This document shows positions 9,605-18,592 of a DNA stretch of 64,000 nt, piece by piece. The DNA comes from Streptomyces sp. 378 (GTDB lineage Bacteria; Actinomycetota; Actinomycetes; Streptomycetales; Streptomycetaceae). A program made the translations under genes and the position numbers. Under the pieces are notes generated by a model. That model ran no database searches. It had not been told where the DNA came from and worked only from the letters and a program-made list of their open reading frames with translations. The DNA is taken from contig NZ_JASKMS010000004.1 in the NCBI RefSeq assembly GCF_030124145.1, forward strand, positions 248,001 to 312,000, given 5' to 3'. How positions within the stretch are numbered: the stretch's first letter is position 1; the number at the start of each line of letters is the position of its first letter.

Positions 9605-10759
9605 ATGAGCGACAGGCACAGCAGTCAGCACTTCGAGACGCTCGCGATCCACGCGGGCAACACCGCCGACCCCCTGACGGGCGCGGTCGTCCCGCCGATC
9701 TACCAGGTCTCCACCTACAAGCAGGACGGTGTCGGCGGGCTGCGCGGCGGCTACGAGTACAGTCGCAGCGCCAATCCCACCAGGACCGCGCTGGAGGAGA
9801 ACCTCGCCGCCCTGGAGGGCGGCCGCCGCGGTCTCGCGTTCGCGTCCGGGCTGGCGGCCGAGGACTGCCTGCTCCGTACGCTGCTCACCCCGGGCGATCA
9901 CGTGGTCATCCCGAACGACGCGTACGGCGGCACGTTCCGCCTGTTCGCCAAGGTCGTCGCCCGCTGGGGCGTGGAGTGGTCGGTCGCCGACACCAGCGAC
10001 CCGGCCGCCGTCCGGGCCGCCCTCACCCCGAAGACCAAGGTCGTCTGGGTGGAGACCCCCTCCAACCCGCTGCTCGGCATCACCGACATCGCCGCCGTCG
10101 CCCAGGTCGCCCGGGACGCGGGCGCCCGCCTCGTCGTCGACAACACCTTCGCCACCCCCTACCTCCAGCAGCCGCTGTCGCTGGGCGCGGACATCGTCGT
10201 GCACTCGCTGACGAAGTACATGGGCGGTCACTCCGACGTCGTCGGCGGCGCCCTGATCACCGCCGACGCCGCCCTGGGCGAGGAGCTGGCCTTCCACCAG
10301 AACGCGATGGGCGCGGTCGCCGGGCCGTTCGACTCCTGGCTGGTGCTGCGCGGCACCAAGACCCTCTCCGTGCGCATGGACCGGCACAGCGAGAACGCGG
10401 TCAAGGTCGCCGACATGCTCACCCGGCACGCGCGCGTGAGCAGCGTGCTGTACCCGGGCCTGCCGGAGCACCCGGGGCACGAGGTCGCCGCCAAGCAGAT
10501 GAAGTCGTTCGGCGGCATGGTCTCCTTCCGCGTCGAGGGCGGCGAGGAAGCGGCTGTCGAGGTCTGCAACCGGGCCAGGATCTTCACGCTGGGCGAGTCC
10601 CTGGGCGGCGTCGAGTCCCTGATCGAGCACCCCGGCCGCATGACGCACGCCTCCGTGGCCGGTTCGGCGCTGGAGGTCCCGGCCGACCTGGTGCGTCTGT
10701 CGGTGGGCATCGAGAACGCCGACGACCTGCTGGAGGACCTCCAGCAGGCGCTGGGCTAG
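9605..10759 (+). CDS. metB: Cystathionine gamma-synthase
   Basis: 384-residue PLP enzyme of the Cys/Met metabolism family, condensing an O-acyl-homoserine with cysteine to cystathionine for methionine synthesis. Visible are the phosphate-binding region YSRSANPTRTALEENLAALEGG, substrate-site Tyr in PNDAYGGTFRLF, the VDNTFATPYLQQPLSLGADIVVHSLTKYMGGHSD stretch (written here only to mark PLP-Lys in HSLTKY, ~residue 205) and a C-terminal SLGGVESLIEHP loop. Cystathionine gamma-lyase or homocysteine synthase activity cannot be excluded from sequence alone. Confidence 0.92.
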   Translation: MSDRHSSQHFETLAIHAGNTADPLTGAVVPPIYQVSTYKQDGVGGLRGGYEYSRSANPTRTALEENLAALEGGRRGLAFASGLAAEDCLLRTLLTPGDHVVIPNDAYGGTFRLFAKVVARWGVEWSVADTSDPAAVRAALTPKTKVVWVETPSNPLLGITDIAAVAQVARDAGARLVVDNTFATPYLQQPLSLGADIVVHSLTKYMGGHSDVVGGALITADAALGEELAFHQNAMGAVAGPFDSWLVLRGTKTLSVRMDRHSENAVKVADMLTRHARVSSVLYPGLPEHPGHEVAAKQMKSFGGMVSFRVEGGEEAAVEVCNRARIFTLGESLGGVESLIEHPGRMTHASVAGSALEVPADLVRLSVGIENADDLLEDLQQALG

Positions 10760-10784
10760 GACCTGCTGTCCGGACCGGCTGTGA

Positions 10785-10813
10785 GGCTCGGCCGTTGTCA
10801 GTCGGCCCGAGCC
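10785..10813. terminator. Hairpin between convergent metB and small membrane protein gene
   Basis: GGCTCGG (10785-10791) pairs with CCGAGCC (10807-10813) in the 106-bp space between convergent stops at 10759 and 10866. Modest stem, no T-run. Confidence 0.45.
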
Positions 10814-10865
10814 CCGTGACGCCGGGATGATCCGGACGACAGGCCCCGGCAGGCCCCCGGCGGGA

Positions 10866-11114
10866 TCACCAGCCGGTGAGGGGTGGAGTCGTGTCGGACG
10901 GCGGCTCCACCCACGGTCGGGCCGTCAGCGCCCACACGGTGAACGCCACCGCGGACGCGAAGAGCAGCAGCCACAGCACGCGGCGGGCGAGTGTCCTGCG
11001 CCGCAGGATGCGGGCGCCCCGGCGTACCGCCTCCGGGTGGATCTCCGGCGGCAGGGGCCGCGGCGCCTGCTCCAGCAGCCGCCGTACGGCCGCGTCGCGG
11101 TCGTTCTCCCTCAT
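10866..11114 (-). CDS. Small single-pass membrane protein
   Basis: 82 residues: a basic, Arg-rich N-terminal half (AVRRGARILRRRTLARR) and one transmembrane helix (VLWLLLFASAVAFTVWAL, residues ~46-63). It lies 25 bp downstream of a sigma-factor-like gene and is probably co-transcribed. A membrane partner of that regulator is conceivable, but it has no recognisable anti-sigma domain. Confidence 0.7.
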   Translation of the reverse strand: MRENDRDAAVRRLLEQAPRPLPPEIHPEAVRRGARILRRRTLARRVLWLLLFASAVAFTVWALTARPWVEPPSDTTPPLTGW

Positions 11115-11139
11115 CGCGCCCTCCGGTCGCCGGCCGTTC

Positions 11140-11643
11140 TCATGACGGCACCGCCTTCGCGGCCGTCACCGCGGGCGCCGGGCCCCGCTGCCGGTGCAGC
11201 AGGGTCGAGGCCGCCCGATGGCAGATGGCGCGTACGCGCTGCGGGGACAGACCGAGCAGGGCCGCCGTCTGCTCCTCGGCGACGCCCTCGTAGACCCTGA
11301 GCACCAGGATCAGCCGTTCCTGCGGGGTCAGCGGCGCCAGCGGGCTCGCGGGATGCGGCCGGGAGCGGCCGACTCCGCCGACGTGGCGCCACGCGCCGCG
11401 CGCGAAGCGGGTGACCAGGTGCGAGCGGGTGCGGTCGTAGGGGTCCTCGCCGCGCAGCCGGTCCCAGCGCGCGTACGTGTGAGCCAGTGACAGCGTCAGC
11501 AGGCGCCGCGCGCGGGGATTGTCGTCAGGGGACTCCGCGGTGAGCAGCGTGGCGGCGTGCAGCAGCCGCCCGGCCGCGCCCGCGACGAACGCCTCGAACT
11601 CCCGGGCGCGACGGGCGGCCCGGGACGCATGCCGCTCCAGCAC
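11140..11643 (-). CDS. Sigma-70-like (ECF-type) factor with degenerate N-terminus
   Basis: 167 residues from GTG 11643, which has GGGAGG four bases upstream; an ATG at 11694 would add 17 residues. The C-terminal half carries a sigma region-4 helix-turn-helix (LTPQERLILVLRVYEGVAEEQTAALLGLSPQRVRAICHRAASTL spans ~105-150; key part is EEQTAALLGLSPQRV). The region-2-like part is weak (FVAGAAGRLLHAATLLT...DNPRARRLLTLSLAHTYARWDR), as in SigE-family Streptomyces proteins. Probably a specialised regulator acting with the small membrane protein downstream. Confidence 0.75.
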   Translation of the reverse strand: MLERHASRAARRAREFEAFVAGAAGRLLHAATLLTAESPDDNPRARRLLTLSLAHTYARWDRLRGEDPYDRTRSHLVTRFARGAWRHVGGVGRSRPHPASPLAPLTPQERLILVLRVYEGVAEEQTAALLGLSPQRVRAICHRAASTLLHRQRGPAPAVTAAKAVPS

Positions 11644-11831
11644 CGCGCCTCCCGCCTGACGGCGACCTGAGCATGCGGACCCCCCCGGTCGCACAGGAAC
11701 GGGGACCCGGTCTCATATCAGGCCAGGGAGGGCCCTGGGGTCAAGAGCCGCGCACGGCTCGGGCGGCGCCACGCGCGCGTGGTGCCCCGGCCGTCGTGCC
11801 GAAGCCGTACGGAGTGAGTGCCGTGCGGTAC

Positions 11832-12356
11832 TCAGGTCGCCGGCTGCGCCTCCGGGCCCGGCATCCCCTGCGCCGCCATCCGGGAGGACAGCGCGGTGTT
11901 GAAGCGCGTGAGGAGGTCGCAGAACGCCTCGCGCTCCTCCGGCTGCCAGTCGTGGGTGAGCTCGGCCATCAACTGCCTCCGTGAGGAGCGCACTTCCTCC
12001 AGGCGGGCCTGCCCGCGCGGGGACAGCTGCAGCACCACCGCGCGCCCGTCCTCGGGATGGGAGGTGCGCTTGACCAGACCGGTGTCGACGAGCGGAGCCA
12101 CCTGCCGGGTGACCGTCGACGAGTCGATCCCCATGCTCGCGGCGAGCGCCTTGACGCCCATCGGCCCTTCCTTGTCGAGGCGGTTGAGCAGCAGATACGC
12201 GGCGCGGTCCATGGAATTGCGCACCTGCCCGACGCCGCCGAGCCGGGTCTGTTCGGCACGGCGGGCGAACAGCGCCACCTCGTGCTGCAGCGTGTCGAGA
12301 AGACCGGTGTCACCGACGGTCGTCATGTCCATCGACATTTCAGGTGTTGTGGGCAT
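11832..12356 (-). CDS. MarR-family transcriptional regulator
   Basis: 174 residues with a winged helix: GVKALAASMGIDSSTVTRQVAPLVDTGLV, then the wing SHPEDGRAVVLQLSPRG. MarR proteins bind palindromes as dimers and are usually released by phenolic ligands or oxidants. ATG 12356 gives the fullest conserved protein. It is divergent from threonine dehydratase (146-bp gap). Target genes cannot be named. Confidence 0.88.
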   Translation of the reverse strand: MPTTPEMSMDMTTVGDTGLLDTLQHEVALFARRAEQTRLGGVGQVRNSMDRAAYLLLNRLDKEGPMGVKALAASMGIDSSTVTRQVAPLVDTGLVKRTSHPEDGRAVVLQLSPRGQARLEEVRSSRRQLMAELTHDWQPEEREAFCDLLTRFNTALSSRMAAQGMPGPEAQPAT

Positions 12357-12501
12357 GGCCGGGGGCTCACTTCGTGGAGGGCTGGCAGATTGGGGGACAG
12401 GGTACGCGGCCGGAAGGCGGGCCGTACCGGCGCTGCGCAAAGCGGGTCTCGGAGGTTGGTCACAACGGTAGTAGCCGCCTGTGAACTGCGATGCTGGAGT
12501 C

Positions 12502-13731
12502 ATGAGCTACAGCACGGCTGACTCCTTTCGGCCCGTCACCCTCGACGACGTGCGCGGCGCGCAGAAGATGCTCTCGGGTGTGGCACGGGTGACGGCGATG
12601 GAGGGCAGCAGGCACCTGTCCCAGATGGTCGGTTCGCCGGTGCACCTCAAGTGCGAGAACCTCCAGCGGACGGGCTCGTTCAAACTGCGCGGCGCGTACG
12701 TCCGGATCGCCGGTCTCCTGCCCGAGGAGCGCGCCGCCGGTGTCGTGGCCGCGAGCGCCGGCAACCACGCGCAGGGCGTCGCCCTGGCGTCCTCCCTGCT
12801 CGGCGTGCGCTCCACGGTGTTCATGCCGAACGGCGCCCCGCTGCCCAAGGTCAGCGCCACCCGGGACTACGGGGCCGAGGTGCGGCTGCACGGCCAGGTG
12901 GTCGACGAGACGCTGGCCGCCGCCCAGGAGTACGCGGCGGAGACGGGTGCGGTGTTCATCCACCCCTTCGACCATCCCGACGTCATCGCCGGCCAGGGCA
13001 CGGTCGGCCTGGAGATCCTGGAGCAGTGCCCCGAGGCACGCACGATCCTGGTCGGGATCGGCGGCGGCGGGCTGGCCGCCGGGATCGCGGTGGCGGTGAA
13101 GGCCGTACGGCCGGACGTGCGGATCGTGGGTGTGCAGGCGGCGGGCGCGGCGGCCTACCCGCCCTCGCTGGCGGCGGGGCGGCCGGTGACGGTCGAGAAC
13201 CCGGCGACGATGGCCGACGGCATCAAGGTCGGGCGGCCCGGCGACGTGCCGTTCGGGATCGTCGGCGAGCTGGTCGACGAGGTGCGCACGGTCAGCGAGG
13301 ACGAGCTGTCCGCCGCGCTGCTGCTGTGCCTGGAACGGGCCAAGCTGGTGGTGGAGCCGGCCGGGGCGAGCCCGGTCGCGGCGCTGCTGAGCGATCCCGG
13401 CACCTTCGAGGGCCCGGTCGTGGCGGTGCTGTCCGGCGGCAACGTCGACCCGGTGCTCATGGAGCGGGTGCTGCGGCACGGCATGGCCGCGCAGGGCCGC
13501 TATCTCGCGGTCCGGCTGCGGCTGACGGACCGGCCCGGGGCTCTCGCCACTCTCCTGGGCGTGTTGTCAGTGGTCGACGCTAACGTCCTCGACGTGAGCC
13601 ATGTGCGGACCGACCCACGGCTCGGGCTCACGGAGGCGGAGGTCGAGCTGCACCTGGAGACGAAGGGACCGACGCACTGTGCCGAGGTGGGGCAGGCGCT
13701 GCGCGAGGCGGGCTACACGGTCATCGGCTGA
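12502..13731 (+). CDS. ilvA: Threonine dehydratase with ACT domain
   Basis: 409-residue PLP enzyme deaminating threonine to 2-oxobutyrate, the first step toward isoleucine. The catalytic Lys is in RTGSFKLRGAY (~residue 57), the PLP phosphate loop is VGIGGGGLAAG (~185) and an SGGN motif lies at ~315. The last ~80 residues form an ACT regulatory domain (RLRLTDRPGALATLLGVL). The single short ACT domain matches the short/catabolic form common in actinomycetes. Confidence 0.93.
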   Translation: MSYSTADSFRPVTLDDVRGAQKMLSGVARVTAMEGSRHLSQMVGSPVHLKCENLQRTGSFKLRGAYVRIAGLLPEERAAGVVAASAGNHAQGVALASSLLGVRSTVFMPNGAPLPKVSATRDYGAEVRLHGQVVDETLAAAQEYAAETGAVFIHPFDHPDVIAGQGTVGLEILEQCPEARTILVGIGGGGLAAGIAVAVKAVRPDVRIVGVQAAGAAAYPPSLAAGRPVTVENPATMADGIKVGRPGDVPFGIVGELVDEVRTVSEDELSAALLLCLERAKLVVEPAGASPVAALLSDPGTFEGPVVAVLSGGNVDPVLMERVLRHGMAAQGRYLAVRLRLTDRPGALATLLGVLSVVDANVLDVSHVRTDPRLGLTEAEVELHLETKGPTHCAEVGQALREAGYTVIG

Positions 13732-13790
13732 GCGCCCCCGAGCCGGCCGAAGATCCTTTCGTCTCACGCAGGGCAACGCGCTGAAACTCG

Positions 13791-13819
13791 TTGTGAGACG
13801 CGATACATCGCGTTATGGT
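13791..13819 (+). promoter_or_regulatory. Promoter and palindromic operator of the DrrAB-type exporter
   Basis: TTGTGA (13791-13796) and TATGGT (13814-13819), 17 bp apart, look like -35/-10 elements. The perfect palindrome ACGCGAT-ac-ATCGCGT (13798-13813) sits between them, where a repressor would block polymerase. A further inverted repeat, CGTCTCAC (13760-13767)/GTGAGACG (13793-13800), overlaps it. No repressor gene is adjacent. Confidence 0.6.
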
Positions 13820-13880
13820 GTGTCGGTGGAAAGCCTAGCCGGACGTCGGTCCGGTCATCTACGAAGACGTGGAGACTCAT

Positions 13881-14858
13881 ATGCCAGGCGCCATCTACGC
13901 CGAAGGGCTGGTCAAGACCTTCGGTGACGTCAAGGCCTTGGACGGCGTCGACCTCGACGTGCCCGAAGGCACGGTCCTCGGACTGCTCGGGCCGAACGGC
14001 GCGGGAAAGACGACGACCGTCCGCTGCCTGACCACCCTGCTGCGGCCCGACAGCGGACGCGCGGTCGTCGCGGGCATCGACGTGCTCAAAGAGCCCGACG
14101 CGGTCCGCCGCTCCATCGGCCTGTCCGGCCAGTTCGCGGCCGTCGACGAATACCTCACCGGCCGGGAGAACCTCCAGATGGTCGGCCGGCTCTACCAGAT
14201 GCGGGCGAAGGCGGCGAAGGAGCGCGCGGCCGAACTGCTGGAGCAGTTCCACCTCGCGGACGCCGCCGACCGCCCCACCAAGACCTACTCGGGCGGCATG
14301 CGCCGCCGCCTCGACCTCGCCGCGGCCCTGGTCGTCTCACCCCCCGTGATGTTCATGGACGAGCCGACGACCGGCCTCGACCCCCGCAACCGCCAGCAGT
14401 TGTGGGAGGTCATCAAGCAACTGGTCTCGGGCGGCACCACGCTGCTGCTCACCACGCAGTACCTGGAGGAGGCCGACCACCTGGCCCACGACATCGCGGT
14501 GGTCGACCACGGCAAGGTCATCGCCCAGGGCACCTCCGACCAGCTCAAGGCCCGCACCGGCGGCGAGCGCGTCGAGGTCGTCGTCCACGAGCGCGAGCAC
14601 ATCCAGGCCGCCGCCGAGGTCCTCGCCGGCTTCGGCAAGGGCGAGACCAAGGTCGAAGAGCACATGCGCAAGCTCACCGCGCCCGTGACCGGTGGCGCCA
14701 AGCTCCTGGCCGAGGTCATCCGTGAACTGGACACGCGGGGCATCGAGATCGACGACATCGGCCTGCGCAGGCCCACCCTCGACGACGTCTTCCTGTCCCT
14801 GACGGGACACGTGGCCGAGATCAAGGACCAGGAGAACGACAAGGAGGCCGCACAGTGA
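13881..14858 (+). CDS. Daunorubicin-resistance-type ABC transporter ATP-binding protein (DrrA-like)
   Basis: 325 residues. Complete ABC ATPase: Walker A GPNGAGKTT (~residues 35-43), signature SGGMRRR (~138-144), Walker B VMFMDEP (~159-165) and H-loop TTQY. It has the long C-terminal regulatory extension of DrrA proteins (RRPTLDDVFLSLTGH). ATG 13881 has GGAG six bases upstream; an in-frame GTG at 13869 is possible. It works with the ABC-2 permease that follows as a two-component exporter of hydrophobic compounds. Confidence 0.93.
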   Translation: MPGAIYAEGLVKTFGDVKALDGVDLDVPEGTVLGLLGPNGAGKTTTVRCLTTLLRPDSGRAVVAGIDVLKEPDAVRRSIGLSGQFAAVDEYLTGRENLQMVGRLYQMRAKAAKERAAELLEQFHLADAADRPTKTYSGGMRRRLDLAAALVVSPPVMFMDEPTTGLDPRNRQQLWEVIKQLVSGGTTLLLTTQYLEEADHLAHDIAVVDHGKVIAQGTSDQLKARTGGERVEVVVHEREHIQAAAEVLAGFGKGETKVEEHMRKLTAPVTGGAKLLAEVIRELDTRGIEIDDIGLRRPTLDDVFLSLTGHVAEIKDQENDKEAAQ

Positions 14859-14898
14859 GCGCCGTCGCCGACACCATTGCATGGAAGGAGCAGGTGAA

Positions 14899-15699
14899 GT
14901 GAGCGCCATCAACGATTCCGCGGTCATCGCCCGCAGGAACTTGATTCGCATGGGCCGGATTCCCGAGATGCTCATTTTCGGGCTGATCCAGCCGATCATG
15001 TTCGTGGTGCTGTTCACCTACGTGTTCGGTGGCTCCATCCAGGTCGGCTCGTCCACCTCCACCCAGGCCTACCGCGAGTTCTTGATGGCCGGCATCTTCG
15101 CTCAAACCGTCACCTTCGCTACGGCGGGTGCGGGTGCGGGCATCGCCGACGACATGCACAAGGGCCTCATCGATCGCTTCCGCTCCCTGCCGATGGCACG
15201 TGGTGCGGTGCTGACCGGACGCACCTTCGCCGACCTGGTGCAGACGGCACTCACCCTCGTCGTCCTGGCGGTCGTCGCCCTGATCGTCGGCTGGCGCACG
15301 CACGAGAACATCGGCAAGGTGCTCGTCGGCTTCGGGCTGCTCCTGCTCCTCGGTTACGCGTTCTCCTGGATCGGCGCACTCATCGGCCTGTCCGTGCGGA
15401 CTCCTGAAGCAGCGACCTCGGGCGGCCTGATCTGGCTGTTCCCGCTGACGTTCATCTCGAACGCCTTCGTGGACGCGAACCAGATGCCCACCTTCCTGCG
15501 GCACATCGCGGAGTGGAACCCGTTCAGCGCCACGGTGCAGGCATGCCGCGAATTGTTCGGCAACCTTCCCCCGGGCTTCCAGACACCCGACGCCTGGCCC
15601 ATGCAGCACCCCGTCTGGGCCTCGCTGATCTGGTCGGTCGTGATCGTCCTGGTGTTCCGCACGCTCGCGGTCCGGAAGTATCGCCGGGCGACCGGTTGA
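14899..15699 (+). CDS. ABC-2 type permease (DrrB-like)
   Basis: 266 residues with six predicted helices, typical of DrrB partners. Key parts are RNLIRMGRIPEMLIF at the N-terminus, the EFLMAGIF core and FPLTFISNAFVDANQMPTFLR near residue 195. GTG 14899 is preceded by AAGGAG; an ATG at 14881 in the same frame is an alternative. The gap to the ATPase is 40 bp. Its last 31 residues (HPVWASLIWSVVIVLVFRTL and following) recur, diverged, as an isolated fragment at 46021-46116. Confidence 0.92.
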   Translation: MSAINDSAVIARRNLIRMGRIPEMLIFGLIQPIMFVVLFTYVFGGSIQVGSSTSTQAYREFLMAGIFAQTVTFATAGAGAGIADDMHKGLIDRFRSLPMARGAVLTGRTFADLVQTALTLVVLAVVALIVGWRTHENIGKVLVGFGLLLLLGYAFSWIGALIGLSVRTPEAATSGGLIWLFPLTFISNAFVDANQMPTFLRHIAEWNPFSATVQACRELFGNLPPGFQTPDAWPMQHPVWASLIWSVVIVLVFRTLAVRKYRRATG

Positions 15700-15814
15700 C
15701 GGTTTCCGGATTCTCTTCGTCAGGGTCGGCCAGGTGGCGGCAGGCTTGCTTCTGAGCGCGGACTGCATGCCCAGTCTGCGCACGGTGTGGGCCGTCGCGA
15801 TCTTCGTGCACACC

Positions 15815-16090
15815 CGCCGGGTCCCGGCTCCTGCGGTTCGCGGGCACGTTCTGGCTGGTGGTCACGCTCGCCGCGACGCTGGGACGACCGTGGCTGGGAC
15901 CGGGCGGGCTTCCGGCTGGTTGCCTACGGCACGACGCTGTTCGCCGCGCTCCTGGTGTCGTACCGCTGCCTGCCGATGCGGATGGCTGACCTCCCGGAGG
16001 TCTCCGGACCTCTCCTCCTGCTGGCGATGGCGTCGGTGATCTACGGCTTTCCGGCCCACCGTCGTCTTCGCCACGGCGGGACCGTACCGG
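15815..16090 (+). pseudogene. Frameshifted remnant of a small membrane protein gene
   Basis: No intact gene lies in 15700-16112. Two frames each hold half of a plausible hydrophobic protein: SRLLRFAGTFWLVVTLAATL in one (about 15820-15890), then GFRLVAYGTTLFAALLVSYR and PLLLLAMASVIYGFPAHRRL in the next (about 15905-16075). A single -1 shift near 15890-15905 would join them. I read this as a decayed gene at the left border of the biosynthetic island. A sequencing error would give the same picture. Confidence 0.4.
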
Positions 16091-16112
16091 AGGGTTGCCC
16101 GCGCGGGCGCCC

Positions 16113-17276
16113 TCACTCGTGGATCTTCAGCCCCAACTCCACTGCCAGGCCCGCGGTGTCGCGCACCACGCGGGTCGCGGCGGACAGGCGGTCGGCCGGG
16201 GTCAGGGCCGCGTAGCCGATGCTGGTCATGCCCGCGGCCTTCGCGGCGTCGACTCCGGGCACGCTGTCCTCGACCACCACCGCGTGGGCGGGATCGACCC
16301 CCGTCAGGACCGCCGCGTGCAGGAAGAGATCCGGCGCCGGCTTGCCCCGGGTGACGTCGTCCGCGCAGTACACCCGGCCCTCGAAGAAGGACGCCAGTCC
16401 CGTGACGCGCAGGCCGAGGGCGAGCCGGTCCCGGGGCGAACTCGACGCGACGCAAAAGGGGGTGCCGCGCCGGGACAGGGCCCGCAGGACCTCCGCCATG
16501 CCGGCGACCGGGCGCAGGTCCCGCTCGAAGGCCTCGATCAGCCGGGCCCGGTAGTGCTCGGCGAACCCCGTCGGCAGCTCCCGCCCGGTCTCGGCCCTGA
16601 GCATGGCCCGGACGCGGTCCAGGGTGCCGCCCATGTAGCGGCGCACGCTGTCCTCGTACGAGGTGGGGAACTCCGCCTCCGTGAGCAGCGCCGCCAGCAC
16701 GCGGTTGGCGATCGGTTCGGAGTCGACGAGCACGCCGTCGTTGTCGAAGATCACCAGATCCGCGTCGGCGGGGTCCCGCAGCGGTCGGGGCGCGGGTGCC
16801 GTCTCCGCCGCCCAGGTGGGGTACGGACGGCCGTGCAGGGAGGCGTTGTCGAACCGCGGGTCGGTGGTGACCTCCTCGGTGACCCACTCGGGCAGGTCGA
16901 CTACGTCCGCCGCGTCCTCGGCCTCCAGCTCCGCCAGCACCAGACCGGCGTTGGAGCCGTAGAACTCGTCCACGGTCCAGCCGTCGAAGCGCCCGCCCAG
17001 ATGGTGCCGCTTCTTCTGCACCAACGGCTGCGGACACAGCCGCGCGAGGATCTCCTCGGCCTCCGCCAGCGGCACCGGGTACTCGAACTCGGCCCTGCGC
17101 GCCCCGTCGCGGGGGCCCTTGACGGTGAGGACCGCCTCGGCGCCGTCGGTGATCCGCACGCGCACCGCGCGCTCGGGTTCGGAGGACATGTACCCCTGGC
17201 GGACCTCCCGGGTCCGCACCACCGTCTCGCGCCAGCCGCGGCCGACGAGGAACTTCCGCTCCGTCTCCACCCCCAT
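16113..17276 (-). CDS. CYTH-domain / HAD-phosphatase fusion protein
   Basis: 387 residues with two domains. Residues 1-~160 are a CYTH (triphosphate tunnel) domain: ETERKFLV at the N-terminus, RVRITDGAEAVLTVKGPR, VDEFYGSNAGLVLAELEAEDA. Residues ~175-387 are a beta-phosphoglucomutase-like HAD phosphatase: DLVIFDNDGVLVDSEP (nucleophile Asp in DNDG), SSSPRDRL, GKPAPDLF, VVEDSVPG. CYTH enzymes act on triphosphates or adenylate-type substrates, so the fusion suggests sequential phosphate removal. The start overlaps the aminotransferase stop (TGATG). Native substrate unknown. Confidence 0.88.
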   Translation of the reverse strand: MGVETERKFLVGRGWRETVVRTREVRQGYMSSEPERAVRVRITDGAEAVLTVKGPRDGARRAEFEYPVPLAEAEEILARLCPQPLVQKKRHHLGGRFDGWTVDEFYGSNAGLVLAELEAEDAADVVDLPEWVTEEVTTDPRFDNASLHGRPYPTWAAETAPAPRPLRDPADADLVIFDNDGVLVDSEPIANRVLAALLTEAEFPTSYEDSVRRYMGGTLDRVRAMLRAETGRELPTGFAEHYRARLIEAFERDLRPVAGMAEVLRALSRRGTPFCVASSSPRDRLALGLRVTGLASFFEGRVYCADDVTRGKPAPDLFLHAAVLTGVDPAHAVVVEDSVPGVDAAKAAGMTSIGYAALTPADRLSAATRVVRDTAGLAVELGLKIHE

Positions 17277-18592
17277 CAGGCGATGCCCTTCAGCGCCGTC
17301 TCGAAGACCTCGGCGAAGAAGTCCAGTTCGCGTTCCCCGATGACGAGCGGGGGGTGCACGTTGATGACGTCCGGCGCCATACCGGTCGTCGCGACGAGGA
17401 CACCGGCGTCCGGGTGCCCGGACCGGAACAGGTGCCGCATCCGGCCGGCGTGCGGTCCGGTGAGGACGATGCGCGCGGTGCCGCCCATCGCGTCCACACC
17501 CCGTACGAGGTCCGGATGCCGTGCGGCGACCTCGGTGAGCCGGTCGCGCATGGCCTCCTCCAGCCGCAGGACGTCCTTGTCGACCGTGGTCCACCGCTCC
17601 CAGCGGTCCAGCACCGTGTCCACGACGGCGAGGGCGCTCGGAATGCCGATGTACGTGGAGGAGTGGCTGCCGGGCCGGTACCGCTCGGGGCTTCCGAGCG
17701 GCTCGCGGGACCACACCATGCTCAGCGCCGCACCGCCGTTGGCCAGGCCCTTGCTGGTGACGACGATGTCCGGAGTCACCCCGGAGCGCTGGAACCCCCA
17801 GCGCGGACCCACCCGGTGCATGCCGGTGAAGATCTCGTCCGCGATGACCACCGCCCCCTGCTCCCGGGCGTGATCCACGGCGGCGCGAAGCAGTTCGTGG
17901 TCGGGTTCCACCATGCCGCCCACGTTCTGAACGGACTCGAAGACGAAAGCCGACACCTTCCGGCCGAAGTCTCGCCCCCCGACGCCGCTCAGCTCGGAAC
18001 CCCACCGGGTGACCGCCTCACGGCAGCCCGGCCCGCAGCCGGCTCCCGCCACGGCGTGCGGGCACCGCTGCGAGTCCGGGCTCGGAAGCCGGACCACCTC
18101 CAGCCCCCACGCGGCGAGCAACTCCCGGTAGCGCGGGCTGGAACTGAGCATGCTGGTCACGCCGGAGCGGCCGTGGAAGGCGCCCTCGAAGACGACGATC
18201 GTGCCCGGGCCGTTCGCGGCGAAGGCGATGCGCAGGGCCGTCTCCATGGCCTGCGCTCCGCCGAGGTCCAGCTCCACCCGGCCGGGCGTGCCCAGCACGT
18301 CGGACACGAGCGGTTCCAGCCGGGAGAGCACCTTGAGCCGCAGCTCGGACTCGGCGAAGGAGGGCAGGGCGGGCAGCTGTTCGCAGCGCCGCATCGCCTC
18401 CTGCAGCAGGGTGGCGTCGTAGCCGAAGGCGACGGTGCCGTTGGCGGCCTCCGCGTCGAGGTACCGGCGCCCGTCGTGGGCGGTCAGCCAGCTGCCCGAA
18501 CCGGAGACGAACCGGGGGACGTCGGGTTCGCGGTAGACCAGGTTGCCCGCCCCGGCGAAGGAGGGGATGCGCTCGTCGGCGAGGTCGGTCAT
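17276..18592 (-). CDS. Class III PLP aminotransferase
   Basis: 438 residues. Fold type I, class III signature: FVFESVQNVGG, VVIADEIFTGMHRVG (Asp contacting the PLP pyridine N) and the Schiff-base lysine in DIVVTSKGLANGG (~residue 275). An unusual Cys-containing insert (RCPHAVAGAGCGPGCRE, ~residues 165-182) is not typical of the family. Probably transfers or installs an amine on an omega- or alpha-keto intermediate. It is translationally coupled to both neighbours by 4-nt (upstream) and 3-nt (downstream) overlaps. Confidence 0.9.
   Translation of the reverse strand: MTDLADERIPSFAGAGNLVYREPDVPRFVSGSGSWLTAHDGRRYLDAEAANGTVAFGYDATLLQEAMRRCEQLPALPSFAESELRLKVLSRLEPLVSDVLGTPGRVELDLGGAQAMETALRIAFAANGPGTIVVFEGAFHGRSGVTSMLSSSPRYRELLAAWGLEVVRLPSPDSQRCPHAVAGAGCGPGCREAVTRWGSELSGVGGRDFGRKVSAFVFESVQNVGGMVEPDHELLRAAVDHAREQGAVVIADEIFTGMHRVGPRWGFQRSGVTPDIVVTSKGLANGGAALSMVWSREPLGSPERYRPGSHSSTYIGIPSALAVVDTVLDRWERWTTVDKDVLRLEEAMRDRLTEVAARHPDLVRGVDAMGGTARIVLTGPHAGRMRHLFRSGHPDAGVLVATTGMAPDVINVHPPLVIGERELDFFAEVFETALKGIA

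Noticed and set aside
9605..13731. metB and ilvA as island genes
   Set aside because: They are primary-metabolism genes in separate units with normal features and lie left of the DrrAB exporter.
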